Of a stretch of 64,000 bases of DNA, positions 34,671 through 43,378 are shown in pieces. This stretch comes from an uncultured Campylobacter sp. (GTDB lineage: Bacteria; Campylobacterota; Campylobacteria; Campylobacterales; Campylobacteraceae): NCBI RefSeq assembly GCF_938039205.1, contig NZ_CALHVM010000006.1, positions 7,777 to 71,776 on the forward strand. The letters are read 5' to 3'. A model generated the notes under the pieces. The model was not told the DNA's origin and ran no database searches. It worked only from the letters and a program-made list of their open reading frames with translations. The first letter of the stretch is position 1. Every line of letters begins with the position of its first letter. The position numbers and the translations under genes are program-made.

Positions 34671-35866
34671 TTATCGAGTTTATAAGCTTCGTGTAGCGCG
34701 CGAACTGCTAGCTCGCCGTATTTTTGATCGACTATCATCGAGATTTTTATCTCGCTAGTCGAGATCATTTGGATATTTATACCTTCGTTTGCTAGCGTTT
34801 GGAAGGCTAGAGACGCCACTCCGGTGTGGCTTTTCATACCAACGCCAACAACTGAGACCTTGACTATCTCGTCGTTGTATAAAATTTCCCTAGACGCGCT
34901 TAGCTTATCCATGCACTCTTTTGCGACGTGAAGCTCGTTTTGCGGTACGGTAAAGCCCAGATTCGTAGTGCCGTCTTGGCCTACGTTTTGGATTATCATA
35001 TCTACGTTTATATTTTTTTCTGCAAGCGCGGTGAAAATCTCAGCCGCGATGCCCGGCTTATCTACCACGCCTCTTAAAGTTACCCTAGCTTGGTTTTTAT
35101 CTAGCGCGATACCGCTTACTAGCACTGCTTCCATACTCTCTTCCTTTGTTATTAGTGTTCCTTCGTTGTGATTAAAGCTGCTTCTGGTGACTAAATTTAC
35201 GTTTAGCTTTTTAGCTAGCTCGACTGAGCGGTTTTGCAGCACCTTTGCGCCTAGGCTAGCAAGCTCTAGCATCTCGTCGTAGCTGATCTTATCTAGCTTT
35301 TTAGCCTTTGGCTCGATGCGAGGATCAGTGGTATAAACTCCGTCTACGTCGGTATAAATCTCGCAAAGATCCGCATCTAGAGCGCCTGCTATCGCCACTG
35401 CGCTAAGATCGCTACCGCCTCGTCCCAGAGTCGTCGCGTCGCCCTTTTCGTCTATACCCTGAAAGCCCGCTACGACGATGATCTTGCCCGCCTTTAGCTC
35501 CTCTTTCATACGCTTAGTATCTATCGCCTCGATCCTAGCCTTAGTATGCACGCTATCGGTGATGATGCCAGCTAGCCTACCGCTTAGACCAACTGCGGGG
35601 TAGCCTAAATTTATCAGCGCTATCGTTAAAAGCGCGCAGGTAACGCGCTCGCCAGAGCTAAGCAGCATATCCATCGCCACGCCGTCGGGAGCCTTCGTAT
35701 AATGCTCGGCGTACTCCACCAGCTGATTAGTCACGCCGCTCATCGCCGAGACTACGACTACGACGTCCGCGCCGCTTTTTTTAGTTTCTATGACTCTCGC
35801 GGCGACGTTTTCTATCCTCTCAAGCGTCCCAACGCTCGTGCCGCCGTATTTTTGGACGATTAACAT
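34667..35866 (-). CDS. lysC: Aspartate kinase
   Basis: First step from aspartate to lysine, methionine, threonine and diaminopimelate. The kinase domain begins VQKYGGTSVG and includes VVVVSAMSGVTNQL, GRGGSDLSAVAIAGAL and DVDGVYTTDPR. Two ACT domains follow from about residue 265 and likely give feedback control. The product has 399 residues. Its ATG overlaps the rppH stop (TAATG). Confidence 0.96.
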   Translation of the reverse strand: MLIVQKYGGTSVGTLERIENVAARVIETKKSGADVVVVVSAMSGVTNQLVEYAEHYTKAPDGVAMDMLLSSGERVTCALLTIALINLGYPAVGLSGRLAGIITDSVHTKARIEAIDTKRMKEELKAGKIIVVAGFQGIDEKGDATTLGRGGSDLSAVAIAGALDADLCEIYTDVDGVYTTDPRIEPKAKKLDKISYDEMLELASLGAKVLQNRSVELAKKLNVNLVTRSSFNHNEGTLITKEESMEAVLVSGIALDKNQARVTLRGVVDKPGIAAEIFTALAEKNINVDMIIQNVGQDGTTNLGFTVPQNELHVAKECMDKLSASREILYNDEIVKVSVVGVGMKSHTGVASLAFQTLANEGINIQMISTSEIKISMIVDQKYGELAVRALHEAYKLDK

Positions 35867-36333
35867 TAAATAAATCCTTTCTCTTTAAAGTAGCCAATAA
35901 CCTTACCGTAGATCGGCTTTTTGAAGTGGTTTACGTCGCTCAAAACCTCGCTTGAGTTTATAAATCTATATTCGTCAAATTCGGGCTTTTTGGTGTTTAT
36001 ATTTATCTTCGCGCTAGGTCTTAGCCGCACCAAAAAATACTTTTGCGTCTGCCCGTCAAAGTTATAAAATTTCCTACTACTCGTACCCTCAGGGAAGTCG
36101 TAGCTAAGCCACTGCGGATACTCGCTAAGCACGTCCACGTCGTCTGTGCCTATCTCCTCTTTGAGCTCTCTTTTTAGCGCCTCGCGCGGCGTCTCGCCCT
36201 CGTCTATGCCGCCCTGTGGGAACTGCCAGATGCCGGTCATATCGCACCTTTGCGCGATAAATATCCTGCAATCAAACGGATAAGAGGGCGCAAGTATGAC
36301 CGCCGCGACGTTTGGTCTATATTTCTTTTCCAT
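35866..36333 (-). CDS. rppH: RNA 5' pyrophosphohydrolase RppH (Nudix)
   Basis: It removes pyrophosphate from 5' ends of mRNA to start decay. The Nudix box runs from G41 to G62 (GGIDEGETPREALKRELKEE) with RELKEE as the metal site. The N-terminal RPNVAAVILAP and W/F pocket (GIWQFPQGG) fit RppH. The product is 155 residues. It heads the operon rppH-lysC-hobA-holB-folP-ligA-tlyA-ribF-cmoA. Confidence 0.92.
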   Translation of the reverse strand: MEKKYRPNVAAVILAPSYPFDCRIFIAQRCDMTGIWQFPQGGIDEGETPREALKRELKEEIGTDDVDVLSEYPQWLSYDFPEGTSSRKFYNFDGQTQKYFLVRLRPSAKININTKKPEFDEYRFINSSEVLSDVNHFKKPIYGKVIGYFKEKGFI

Positions 36334-36479
36334 CTTTTTTTCCGAGAATTTTTAATTGTGGATTTTAACGAAAAATAGTTAAGATATAGCTAAATATCGC
36401 GAGGCCGGCGGAAAAATTTGGCGTCTATACTTAAAATTTTTATTTAAATTTTAAAACTACGGATTTTACTTTTTGGGGC

Positions 36480-36527
36480 GCGGTAAAATTTGCACGTTTT
36501 ACTTGGTTATACGTCAAATTTTACCGC
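36480..36527. repeat. 13-bp perfect inverted repeat between rppH and the unknown gene
   Basis: GCGGTAAAATTTG (36480-36492) and CAAATTTTACCGC (36515-36527) are exact reverse complements with a 22-base loop. It lies just past the stop of the gene at 36551. Neither side has a good U-run, so it is at best an atypical terminator. Confidence 0.65.
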
Positions 36528-36550
36528 CTTGCTCGTCAAATTTGAGCCGT

Positions 36551-37303
36551 CTATTTTAGCTCCAGTATCGCCCGCACCTCTTCGTCGGTAAACAGACTCG
36601 CGCTTTCGTGCTTCTTGCGCTCGGGTGCGGATTTTGGCTCGGCGCGCGGCGTCAAATTTTGCCCGGACTCGTTAAAATCAAACAACGCAGCCTGCACAGA
36701 GTCGTCCGAAACGGCCGTTTTTAGGGCTTCATTATAAGCGGATATTTTACTAGACGGTGCCGTTTGCGTAGCTCCGTCAAAAACAGGAGTTTCGCGCGGA
36801 GCGGCGGTTTGCGCGCTTTGGCTAGTCGGCGCAGTTTTGGTTATTTCGCTTAAAGCGCTGGTTTGCGAAATAGCTTTTCCTTGCAGATTGGCGTCTTGTC
36901 GCGGCGCATCGTCCTGACTGTTTTGCAAATTTTGCTCCCATACGGAAGCCGTTTTCTCGCTATCAGCCATTAAATTTTGTTCAAATTTAGCGTCATCGCT
37001 AGCCTGAATACCTTCAAATTTTACGTTTTCATCAAATTTGACCGCCGCACTCTCGCCGCTACCGTCAAATTTATCATCTTGCAAAAACAAAGAGCTGTCC
37101 GATAAAAGCTCGTCCCGCTCGTATTGGCGCGCAAAAAGCTCGCTTACGTTGATGGCGTTGCCGTTTTCTAGGCTTGACGTCCTCTCGTTTGCGCACTCGC
37201 CGAGCTCCTCGATACCAGTTATACGCAGGCTTGGCATCACAGCCTTAAAGCTTTGCAAAATCGGCAAAAAAGAGCCGTCAAATCCATCTAAAATCACTCG
37301 CAT
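36551..37303 (-). CDS. Unknown protein with disordered, word-rich middle (250 aa)
   Basis: The N-terminal 38 residues (MRVILDGFDGSFLPILQSFK) look folded, and the last 15 (ASLFTDEEVRAILELK) form a likely helix. The roughly 180 residues between are low in hydrophobics and rich in Ser, Ala, Gln, Asp and Thr, with repeated KFD/KFE/NLQ pieces coded by AAATTT words. No signal peptide or membrane segment is seen. I do not recognise a family. A scaffold with short end motifs and a long linker is possible. Confidence 0.6.
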   Translation of the reverse strand: MRVILDGFDGSFLPILQSFKAVMPSLRITGIEELGECANERTSSLENGNAINVSELFARQYERDELLSDSSLFLQDDKFDGSGESAAVKFDENVKFEGIQASDDAKFEQNLMADSEKTASVWEQNLQNSQDDAPRQDANLQGKAISQTSALSEITKTAPTSQSAQTAAPRETPVFDGATQTAPSSKISAYNEALKTAVSDDSVQAALFDFNESGQNLTPRAEPKSAPERKKHESASLFTDEEVRAILELK

Positions 37304-37342
37304 ATTTAGCCTTTTCAGTTTTTTGGAGCGATTTTATCAAAT

Positions 37343-38479
37343 TTATCTTTTGAGCCGTTTTAAGCTCATCCAAAAGCCGCTTATAACGAAAAATAAAACC
37401 GATGCCGAAGCTAAACAAAATATAAATTTACCGATCTCGCCCAAAAAATATCCCGAGTGCAAGCTTAAAACCGCCTTATGAATCGCAAAAAGCCTGGGCA
37501 TCGAGCTTTTAGCGTCGTCAAACCTCGCATGCCTGATAATTTGCCCCTTGGCGGCGTTTATCGTCATCGTATTTACCTTATCGTCCTCTTCCAGCCCTTT
37601 GTCAAAGTAAAATATCATAAAATTTTCGCCGTCTTCTTGCGTGATGACGTTAAAAAGCTCGTAATCCTCTCTATCTCGTTTAAAAATATCTATCGCAGTT
37701 TGTAAATTGGCTATCTTAGCCTCGTCCTCCAGCGAAAATCCCCTCACTTGCGTAAAGCTCTTTTTTCTGAAAATTTCCTTTTCGCCAAGCGCGTTATTTA
37801 CGAGCTTTGCCGCCCAGTCATACGACCAGTAAAGTCCCGTAACACTCATAAAGGCTAAAAATAAGCAAAGATAAACGCCGGCAAATCCGTGCAGGCTGTA
37901 CAAAAACGCATAGCCTTTGGCCTTGATTTTTAGAGCAAACGCGCGCATAAATTTAGTTTTAAAACTAGGATAATAAATTATCAATCCAGATATAACCAAA
38001 ATAACCAAGGCGATAGAGCAAACCGCAACGATATGCTTGCCTATAAGCCGCAACGTCTCGTTTTTGCTAAGTCCAAGGCCTAAGTTAGTATGCAAATTTA
38101 ACATTAGTCCGATAAATTTATCGCCGAAATTTTCGCCCGTTATCTCGCCCGTGTATTGGTTTATAAAATACGACTTAAACTCGCCTTTAGCATTCGTACC
38201 GGATACGCCTATAGCGTGATTTACGTCTGAGTTTATCTTGTAGTAGCTAAGCGTAAAATTCGCTTCCCTGGCTTTAAAAATATCTAAAATTTCTCTCGCA
38301 GTAAGCTCTTTTTCGCCTCGCTTGACGAAGGTTTTTTGTGAGTTTGCAAGGTCTATAATCTCGTCGTGGTAGGATATGACCGCGCCGCTAAGAGCGACGA
38401 TAAGCAGCGGTAAAACACAGGCTAGGCTTAAAATCAAATGGACGTTAAACCAAAATTTCTTTTTCTTTAAAAACGGCAT
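37343..38479 (-). CDS. PepSY-associated membrane protein (siderophore reductase-like)
   Basis: An inner-membrane protein of 378 residues with four main membrane segments (about 12-35, 145-170, 190-215, 345-372) and PepSY-type periplasmic domains between them. It has conserved histidines in ISYHDEI, LNLHTNLGLG, LYSLHGFAG and LFAIHKAVLSLHSGYFLG, which fit a heme-binding iron-siderophore reductase such as PiuB/FoxB-like proteins. It follows the TonB receptor gene by 87 bases and is behind AAGGAG. It probably releases iron from the ligand taken up by that receptor. Confidence 0.85.
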   Translation of the reverse strand: MPFLKKKKFWFNVHLILSLACVLPLLIVALSGAVISYHDEIIDLANSQKTFVKRGEKELTAREILDIFKAREANFTLSYYKINSDVNHAIGVSGTNAKGEFKSYFINQYTGEITGENFGDKFIGLMLNLHTNLGLGLSKNETLRLIGKHIVAVCSIALVILVISGLIIYYPSFKTKFMRAFALKIKAKGYAFLYSLHGFAGVYLCLFLAFMSVTGLYWSYDWAAKLVNNALGEKEIFRKKSFTQVRGFSLEDEAKIANLQTAIDIFKRDREDYELFNVITQEDGENFMIFYFDKGLEEDDKVNTMTINAAKGQIIRHARFDDAKSSMPRLFAIHKAVLSLHSGYFLGEIGKFIFCLASASVLFFVISGFWMSLKRLKR

Positions 38480-38520
38480 CTTTCTCCTTAAATTTAAACT
38501 CGAATTTTAAAAACCGATAG

Positions 38521-38550
38521 CAGGGCGGCGATCGATACACACCGCCCCGC
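38521..38550 (-). terminator. Hairpin between TonB-receptor and PepSY genes
   Basis: GGGCGG (38523-38528) pairs with CCGCCC (38542-38547); on the minus strand it is followed at a short distance by GGTTTTT. It may be a partial terminator that lowers expression of the downstream gene. Confidence 0.5.
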
Positions 38551-38566
38551 TTAAATACGGCTAAAT

Positions 38567-40528
38567 TTAAAAATTTACGTTAAATCCGAGTCTATATTTA
38601 ATCCCGTCGGCGATCAAAATTTCATAGCGTCCAGATTTTGTCGTTACGTATTCGTTAAAGATATTATAAACGCTAAAATTTACGCTTGCGTTTTTAGTTA
38701 GCTTGTAGCTTGCGCCAGCGTCAAATAGCGTATAATCCTTTATCTCCTCGTCTCCCGGCGAGCCGTAAACGGCTCTGGTTTTGCCTAGATAGTTCATCTG
38801 CGTCCAGAAATTTAGATCAGGCGTCATATCGTAGTCAAGCCCTAGTTTTACGGTATGTACGGGTAGATTGTTTAGAGATTTACCCTCGTATGCGCCCGAT
38901 TTTTGCTTTGATCTAGTGTAAACGTAGCTTGAGTGCAGGGCTAAATTTGATAAAATCTGCCAGTCTGAGGCGAGCTCGATGCCCTTTACTTCGGCCTTGC
39001 CGATATTTACGCTCTCCCAGATGCCGCGCCTATAAGTCTTGCCGTTATGCACGCAAGGAACGCCCGGGCGTGCGACGCAAACCGGCTTCGTACCTAGACC
39101 GTCTTTTATCCGCGTATAAAACGCCATCGCCGAGACGTTAAGGCTCTCGTCCCCGTATGCGACGCCGGCTTCGTAGTTTAGGCTGGATTCGGGTTTTAGG
39201 TCGCTTTTGCCCAGCTGTGCTCCCATGCCGCCGGCAAAAGGCAGGGCAAGCCCGTCGGTTCGCATCTTGATATCAGGCGTCGAGTAGCCCGCCGATACTC
39301 CGCCTTTTAGCGATAAATTTTCGCTTAGATGATATACGGCATAGCCGCGCGGAGATACGTGTCCGCCGTAGTCTTTGTCGTGATTATATCTTAGGCCGGC
39401 AGTTAGCGTGAACGCGTCGGTTACGTCAAAATCGTCCTCGCCGTATAGCGAAAAATCATATCTCTTTATGTTTGCGGCATCGGCCGTCGTTGCCTTTTCG
39501 TTTAGCCTTTCTCTTCTGTATTCAGCCCCCAGACTTAGCGTGTTGTTATCAAAAAAATACGTTCCCTTGGTATTTAGCGTCGTCGTTTTTAGCGTGAGGT
39601 CTTGTTGTCCGCTTTCTTTCATATGATCGTGGGTTAAAAAGCTTTCAAGCAGCAGCTTGTCGTATTTGCCCGTATGCGAGAGTGAGGCGGTATATCCGCT
39701 CATCTTTTCAAACGCAACGCTCGTATTATCGCCGGTAGCCCTTCTTAGCGTCTTGCCTTCGGTGCGCTCGTATTTATTTACTACGCGGCGCAGATCCAGC
39801 GCTATTTCGTCGTTTTCGGTGGCGTTATACATGATTTTCGCGCCGAAATTTACGTCCTCGTTTTTGCGGTTCGTAAAGACTTGCTCGTCTTCAAATTTAT
39901 GAAAATACCGCCCGTAAAGCGCGATACCCAGCACGTCCGGGATCACTGCGCCGTTTGCGTAAAAACCGGTTTGGTAGTCGTCGTTTATCCCGCTTTTGCC
40001 TGCAAGCGTGTAGTAGCCGTTTACATTACCGCTAAACTCGTTTGAAAAGCCCTTAGTGATGATGTTTATGACGCCTCCCATCGCATCCGAGCCATATAGC
40101 GAGCTCATCGGCCCTCGCACGATTTCGATACGCTCGATCGTGTTTGCCGGCGGGAGGAAATTTTGAGCGCTACCGACCGCGCGAAGCCCTCTATACGCGC
40201 TATCGCTGGTCGCAGGGCGGCCGTCTATTAAAATTTTAGTGTATTTTTGACCAAGGCCTCTCATCGTAATACCGCGTCTGCTAGCCGCCCCAAGTGTCGC
40301 GCCGAACACGCCCGGAGCGTCTTTTACGACGCTTTCTATATCTTGATGATTGCGCCTGGCTATCTCTTTTTGCGAGATTACCGAAACGGAAGCGGGCGCG
40401 TCTTTGATATTTTGCTCAAAACCCGTCGCGCTAGTTACGGTAACTTCGTTTAGTTTCACTTCGTCGGCCGCCTGCGCGCAAGATAGCGCTAAGCAAGCTA
40501 GCATAGGAATTTTAGGCATACTTTTCAC
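38567..40528 (-). CDS. TonB-dependent outer membrane receptor (FepA/CirA type)
   Basis: A 653-residue outer-membrane gate for a ferric siderophore. A signal peptide ends at CAQA. It is followed by a TonB-box-like EVTVTSAT, a plug domain (ASVSVISQKEI to VRGPMSSLYGSDAMGGVINIITK) and a 22-strand barrel ending in Phe (RLGFNVNF). A loop with two cysteines (PVCVARPGVPCVHNGKTYRR) is typical of catecholate-type receptors. The GTG at 40528 is behind AAGGAG; an ATG three codons later is the alternative. A Fur-box-like site lies upstream. The ligand is a guess. Confidence 0.93.
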   Translation of the reverse strand: MKSMPKIPMLACLALSCAQAADEVKLNEVTVTSATGFEQNIKDAPASVSVISQKEIARRNHQDIESVVKDAPGVFGATLGAASRRGITMRGLGQKYTKILIDGRPATSDSAYRGLRAVGSAQNFLPPANTIERIEIVRGPMSSLYGSDAMGGVINIITKGFSNEFSGNVNGYYTLAGKSGINDDYQTGFYANGAVIPDVLGIALYGRYFHKFEDEQVFTNRKNEDVNFGAKIMYNATENDEIALDLRRVVNKYERTEGKTLRRATGDNTSVAFEKMSGYTASLSHTGKYDKLLLESFLTHDHMKESGQQDLTLKTTTLNTKGTYFFDNNTLSLGAEYRRERLNEKATTADAANIKRYDFSLYGEDDFDVTDAFTLTAGLRYNHDKDYGGHVSPRGYAVYHLSENLSLKGGVSAGYSTPDIKMRTDGLALPFAGGMGAQLGKSDLKPESSLNYEAGVAYGDESLNVSAMAFYTRIKDGLGTKPVCVARPGVPCVHNGKTYRRGIWESVNIGKAEVKGIELASDWQILSNLALHSSYVYTRSKQKSGAYEGKSLNNLPVHTVKLGLDYDMTPDLNFWTQMNYLGKTRAVYGSPGDEEIKDYTLFDAGASYKLTKNASVNFSVYNIFNEYVTTKSGRYEILIADGIKYRLGFNVNF

Positions 40529-40573
40529 CTTTAGACTCCTTATTTAAATTTAAACCCTATTTTACTATAATCA

Positions 40574-40586
40574 GATAATTATTATC
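40574..40586. promoter_or_regulatory. Fur-box-like palindrome in divergent promoter region
   Basis: GATAATTATTATC is a perfect 6-1-6 inverted repeat, the core of the classic Fur operator. It lies 46 bases before the TonB-receptor start and 58 before the AraC-type gene, so it could control both. A TATAGT/TAAAAT pair on the minus strand just beside it may be the receptor promoter. Confidence 0.75.
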
Positions 40587-40643
40587 AATACTCCGATAAA
40601 CGGTAGAGGGATTTTTTATCAACGCTAAAAGGATAAAAAACAA

Positions 40644-41594
40644 ATGAAGGTCGAATTTAAAGATATTTTACGCGCAAACGAGCAAGAAGTCGCGCAAAAT
40701 TCGGTGCGCTACGGACAAAGCACGTGGCAAGAGCAAGATAGAAAATGTAAGGTTGAGTTTTTTAAAGGCACAAGCGGCGCAAGCTACTGCAGGAGCGAAA
40801 TAATCTGCAACAAAAGCGTAAAAAGACGGCTTGAAAGGAGCGCTGGCTACTGCTTTTTGCTCTTTAACGACGCAAGGCTCGATACTGGGCTTAAAGCGGA
40901 TAAAAAAACTTTTTGTCTAAAGGCCGGAGAGTTTTGGATGGGGCGCGTGGATAGCGGATTTGAGGGTATCTGCGAGTATCAGAGCAATAACTATGCAGGA
41001 CGATGCATCGTGCTAAAAAACGAACTAGCCGACGAGCTAGCGGTATTTAAAAACCTAGGCGAAGAAAACGAAATCTGCATCCAAACGGCTAAGATAAATT
41101 TAGCCCAAAGCCTGATTTTACGGGAGCTTTTAGCTGCGAGCGAGTTTGAGGGCAAGATGCGCGAAATCTTTATGGAAGCTAAAATTTTAGAGCTAATCTA
41201 CAAAAGCTTAGGCGCGCCTAAAACGCCAGAAGCCGATGAAAAAAAGCGCGATTTTAGCGACGAATACGTAAAAATTTTAAATAAAGCTAGGCAAATTTTA
41301 CTAAGCGACGTCCAAAATCCGCCCAGCATAAAAGAGCTAGCCAGAGCGTGCGCGACGAATGAATTTAAGCTAAAAACAGGCTTTAAAAGCTACTTTGGCG
41401 ATACGATCTACGGGCTGCTAGCAACCGAGCGGCTAAACGCGGCGAAAAAACTTTTAGAGCGCGGAGACGTCTGCGTGAGCGAAGCCGCAAAAATCGTCGG
41501 ATACGCCAGCGCTCCGCACTTCGCAAAGATTTTTAGAGAAAAATTCGGCGTTTTGCCGACGCAAATTTTAAAACAAAAGAAATTTTATACGTAA
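40644..41594 (+). CDS. AraC-family regulator of the iron cassette (PchR-like)
   Basis: A DNA-binding activator of 316 residues. The C-terminal 100 residues have two helix-turn-helix units (IKELARACATNEFKLKTGF, then VSEAAKIVGYASAPHFAKIF) as in the AraC/XylS family. The N-terminal 200 residues have the loose pattern of PchR-like regulators that sense ferric siderophores. It is divergent from the TonB-receptor gene, so its target is probably that receptor and the PepSY gene. Confidence 0.88.
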   Translation: MKVEFKDILRANEQEVAQNSVRYGQSTWQEQDRKCKVEFFKGTSGASYCRSEIICNKSVKRRLERSAGYCFLLFNDARLDTGLKADKKTFCLKAGEFWMGRVDSGFEGICEYQSNNYAGRCIVLKNELADELAVFKNLGEENEICIQTAKINLAQSLILRELLAASEFEGKMREIFMEAKILELIYKSLGAPKTPEADEKKRDFSDEYVKILNKARQILLSDVQNPPSIKELARACATNEFKLKTGFKSYFGDTIYGLLATERLNAAKKLLERGDVCVSEAAKIVGYASAPHFAKIFREKFGVLPTQILKQKKFYT

Positions 41595-41855
41595 ATTTAA
41601 CGCTCTTGCGGAGCTTTGCGGGAGTTAAGTTAAAATCAAATTTAAACATATCGGCGCGACTTTTTAAATTTAACGGGCGGCAAAAACGGCGGTAAATTTT
41701 AAAATTTAAAAGCGTCAAATAGCTTACCGGAGTCGGTTTTGCGCCTAAACCCGGCCTAAATTTACAGCAAACCGATCGCCAAACGGCGCGAAAGCCAAAA
41801 CACCGCGCGATAAAGCCGCAAAATCTGCTAAAATACGGCAAAAACAAAGGTCAAA

Positions 41856-42908
41856 ATGCTTCTTTACGTCCACATCCCGTTTTGCGAGAGCAAATGTCCA
41901 TACTGCGCCTTTGGTTCGGTGGTGGGCAAACGAAATTTAACGAGCGCGTATTTTGACGCGATGATTGCGGATTTTAGGGAGCAAATTTTAAAATTTGACG
42001 TAAAAAACGGCGAGATCGAGACGGTTTTTATCGGCGGAGGGACGCCTAGCGCCGTAGACGCGGGCTACTACGAGCGGCTATTTGAAGCGGTCGCGCCATA
42101 TCTGGCAAAGGACGCCGAGATCACGACGGAGGCAAATCCAAACTCGGCAAGCCTAGCGTGGCTATCGCAGATGAAATCATACGGCATAAATCGCGTGAGC
42201 TTCGGCGCTCAAAGCTTTTTTGAGGATAAACTGAAATTTCTCGGGCGCATCCATGACGCGAGGCAGATCTACGAAGCAGTCACAAACGCCAAAACCGCGG
42301 GGCTAGAAAATATAAACGTCGATCTCATCTACGGCACGAAGCTAGACACCAAAAAACGCCTCGAGCAAGAGGCACAAAATATCCGAAATTTAGGCGTTTC
42401 GCACGTATCGGCGTATTCGCTAACGCTTGAGGAAAATACGCCCTTTGCCGGCAAGATAAACTACGCAAAAGATAGTCCGAGGCTGGCGAAATTTATGATA
42501 GATCGCATCGAGGAGATAGGACTAAAACAGTACGAAATCTCAAATTTCGGTCAAATTTGCAAGCATAACCTGGGCTACTGGCAGGGCAAAAACTACCTTG
42601 CCATCGGTGCATACGCAGTCGGATTTTGGCGAGATCATCGTTTTTATAACGCCTCAAATTTAAACGCTTACGTAAAAAATCCGCACGCTAAAAAAATAGA
42701 AAATTTAAGCGCGGACGAGCTAAATTTAGAGCGCATATTTTTAGGCGCTAGAAGCATCGTGGGCATCGATCAAAACAGCCTAAACGCCGAGCAAGAGCAA
42801 AGAGCGCTGCTGCTAAAAAATAGCGGGAAATTAAAATTTAAAAACGGGCGATATTACGCCAAAAATTTCCTCACTGCGGACGAAATTTCTTTATTTATCG
42901 CGGGCTGA
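41856..42908 (+). CDS. hemW: Radical SAM heme chaperone HemW
   Basis: HemW binds heme and an iron-sulfur cluster and inserts heme into enzymes; it is often misnamed coproporphyrinogen oxidase. The motif C-X3-C-X2-C is Cys10, Cys14, Cys17 (HIPFCESKCPYC). VFIGGGTPS and ITTEANPNS follow. The 350-residue length and the lack of the longer HemN N-terminus favour HemW. It heads a run with tatB, tatC and queA, as in C. jejuni. Confidence 0.92.
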   Translation: MLLYVHIPFCESKCPYCAFGSVVGKRNLTSAYFDAMIADFREQILKFDVKNGEIETVFIGGGTPSAVDAGYYERLFEAVAPYLAKDAEITTEANPNSASLAWLSQMKSYGINRVSFGAQSFFEDKLKFLGRIHDARQIYEAVTNAKTAGLENINVDLIYGTKLDTKKRLEQEAQNIRNLGVSHVSAYSLTLEENTPFAGKINYAKDSPRLAKFMIDRIEEIGLKQYEISNFGQICKHNLGYWQGKNYLAIGAYAVGFWRDHRFYNASNLNAYVKNPHAKKIENLSADELNLERIFLGARSIVGIDQNSLNAEQEQRALLLKNSGKLKFKNGRYYAKNFLTADEISLFIAG

Positions 42909-42973
42909 TTTATGCAAATTTGAGATAAAAAACGCTAAAATGAGCACTTTAAAATAAAAATTTAGGATAAAAA

Positions 42974-43378
42974 ATGTTTGGCATGAGCTTACCAGAGATC
43001 ATCGTCATAGCCGTCATCGCGGTGCTATTTTTGGGGCCCGATAAGCTTCCTAGCGCGATGGTCGAGATAGCGAAATTTTTTAAAACCGTCAAAAAAACGG
43101 TCAATGACGCAAAAAGCAGCTTCGATCAAGAGATAAAAATCCAAGAACTCAAAGAGGATGCGAAAAAATACAAAGAAAGCATCGCAAAAACCACCGAAAC
43201 AGTGCGAAAAAAGCTTACCTTTGAGGAGCTTGACGAGCTCAAAAAAGGCGTAAACGACGTCACTAGCGGCATCACGGACGGCCTAAACGACGTAAAAAAG
43301 AGCGTCGAAGCGGTCAAAAATCCAGGCGAAGCCGTCAAAAACGCCGTACTGGGCGATAATGAGAAAAAAGAGGCGTAA
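42974..43378 (+). CDS. tatB: Sec-independent translocase subunit TatB
   Basis: One N-terminal membrane helix (MSLPEIIVIAVIAVLFLGPDKLP) is followed by an amphipathic helix and a long charged coiled region (about 45-130) full of Lys and Glu. This fits TatB better than the shorter TatA. It works with TatC to recognise twin-arginine signal peptides. Its stop overlaps the tatC ATG (TAATG). Confidence 0.93.
   Translation: MFGMSLPEIIVIAVIAVLFLGPDKLPSAMVEIAKFFKTVKKTVNDAKSSFDQEIKIQELKEDAKKYKESIAKTTETVRKKLTFEELDELKKGVNDVTSGITDGLNDVKKSVEAVKNPGEAVKNAVLGDNEKKEA

Noticed and set aside
41595..41855. Minus-strand 104-codon frame overlapping the AraC gene end
   Set aside because: It is composed of frame-shifted AAATTT words and has no ribosome site; the gap only seems to hold the hemW promoter (TAAAAT).
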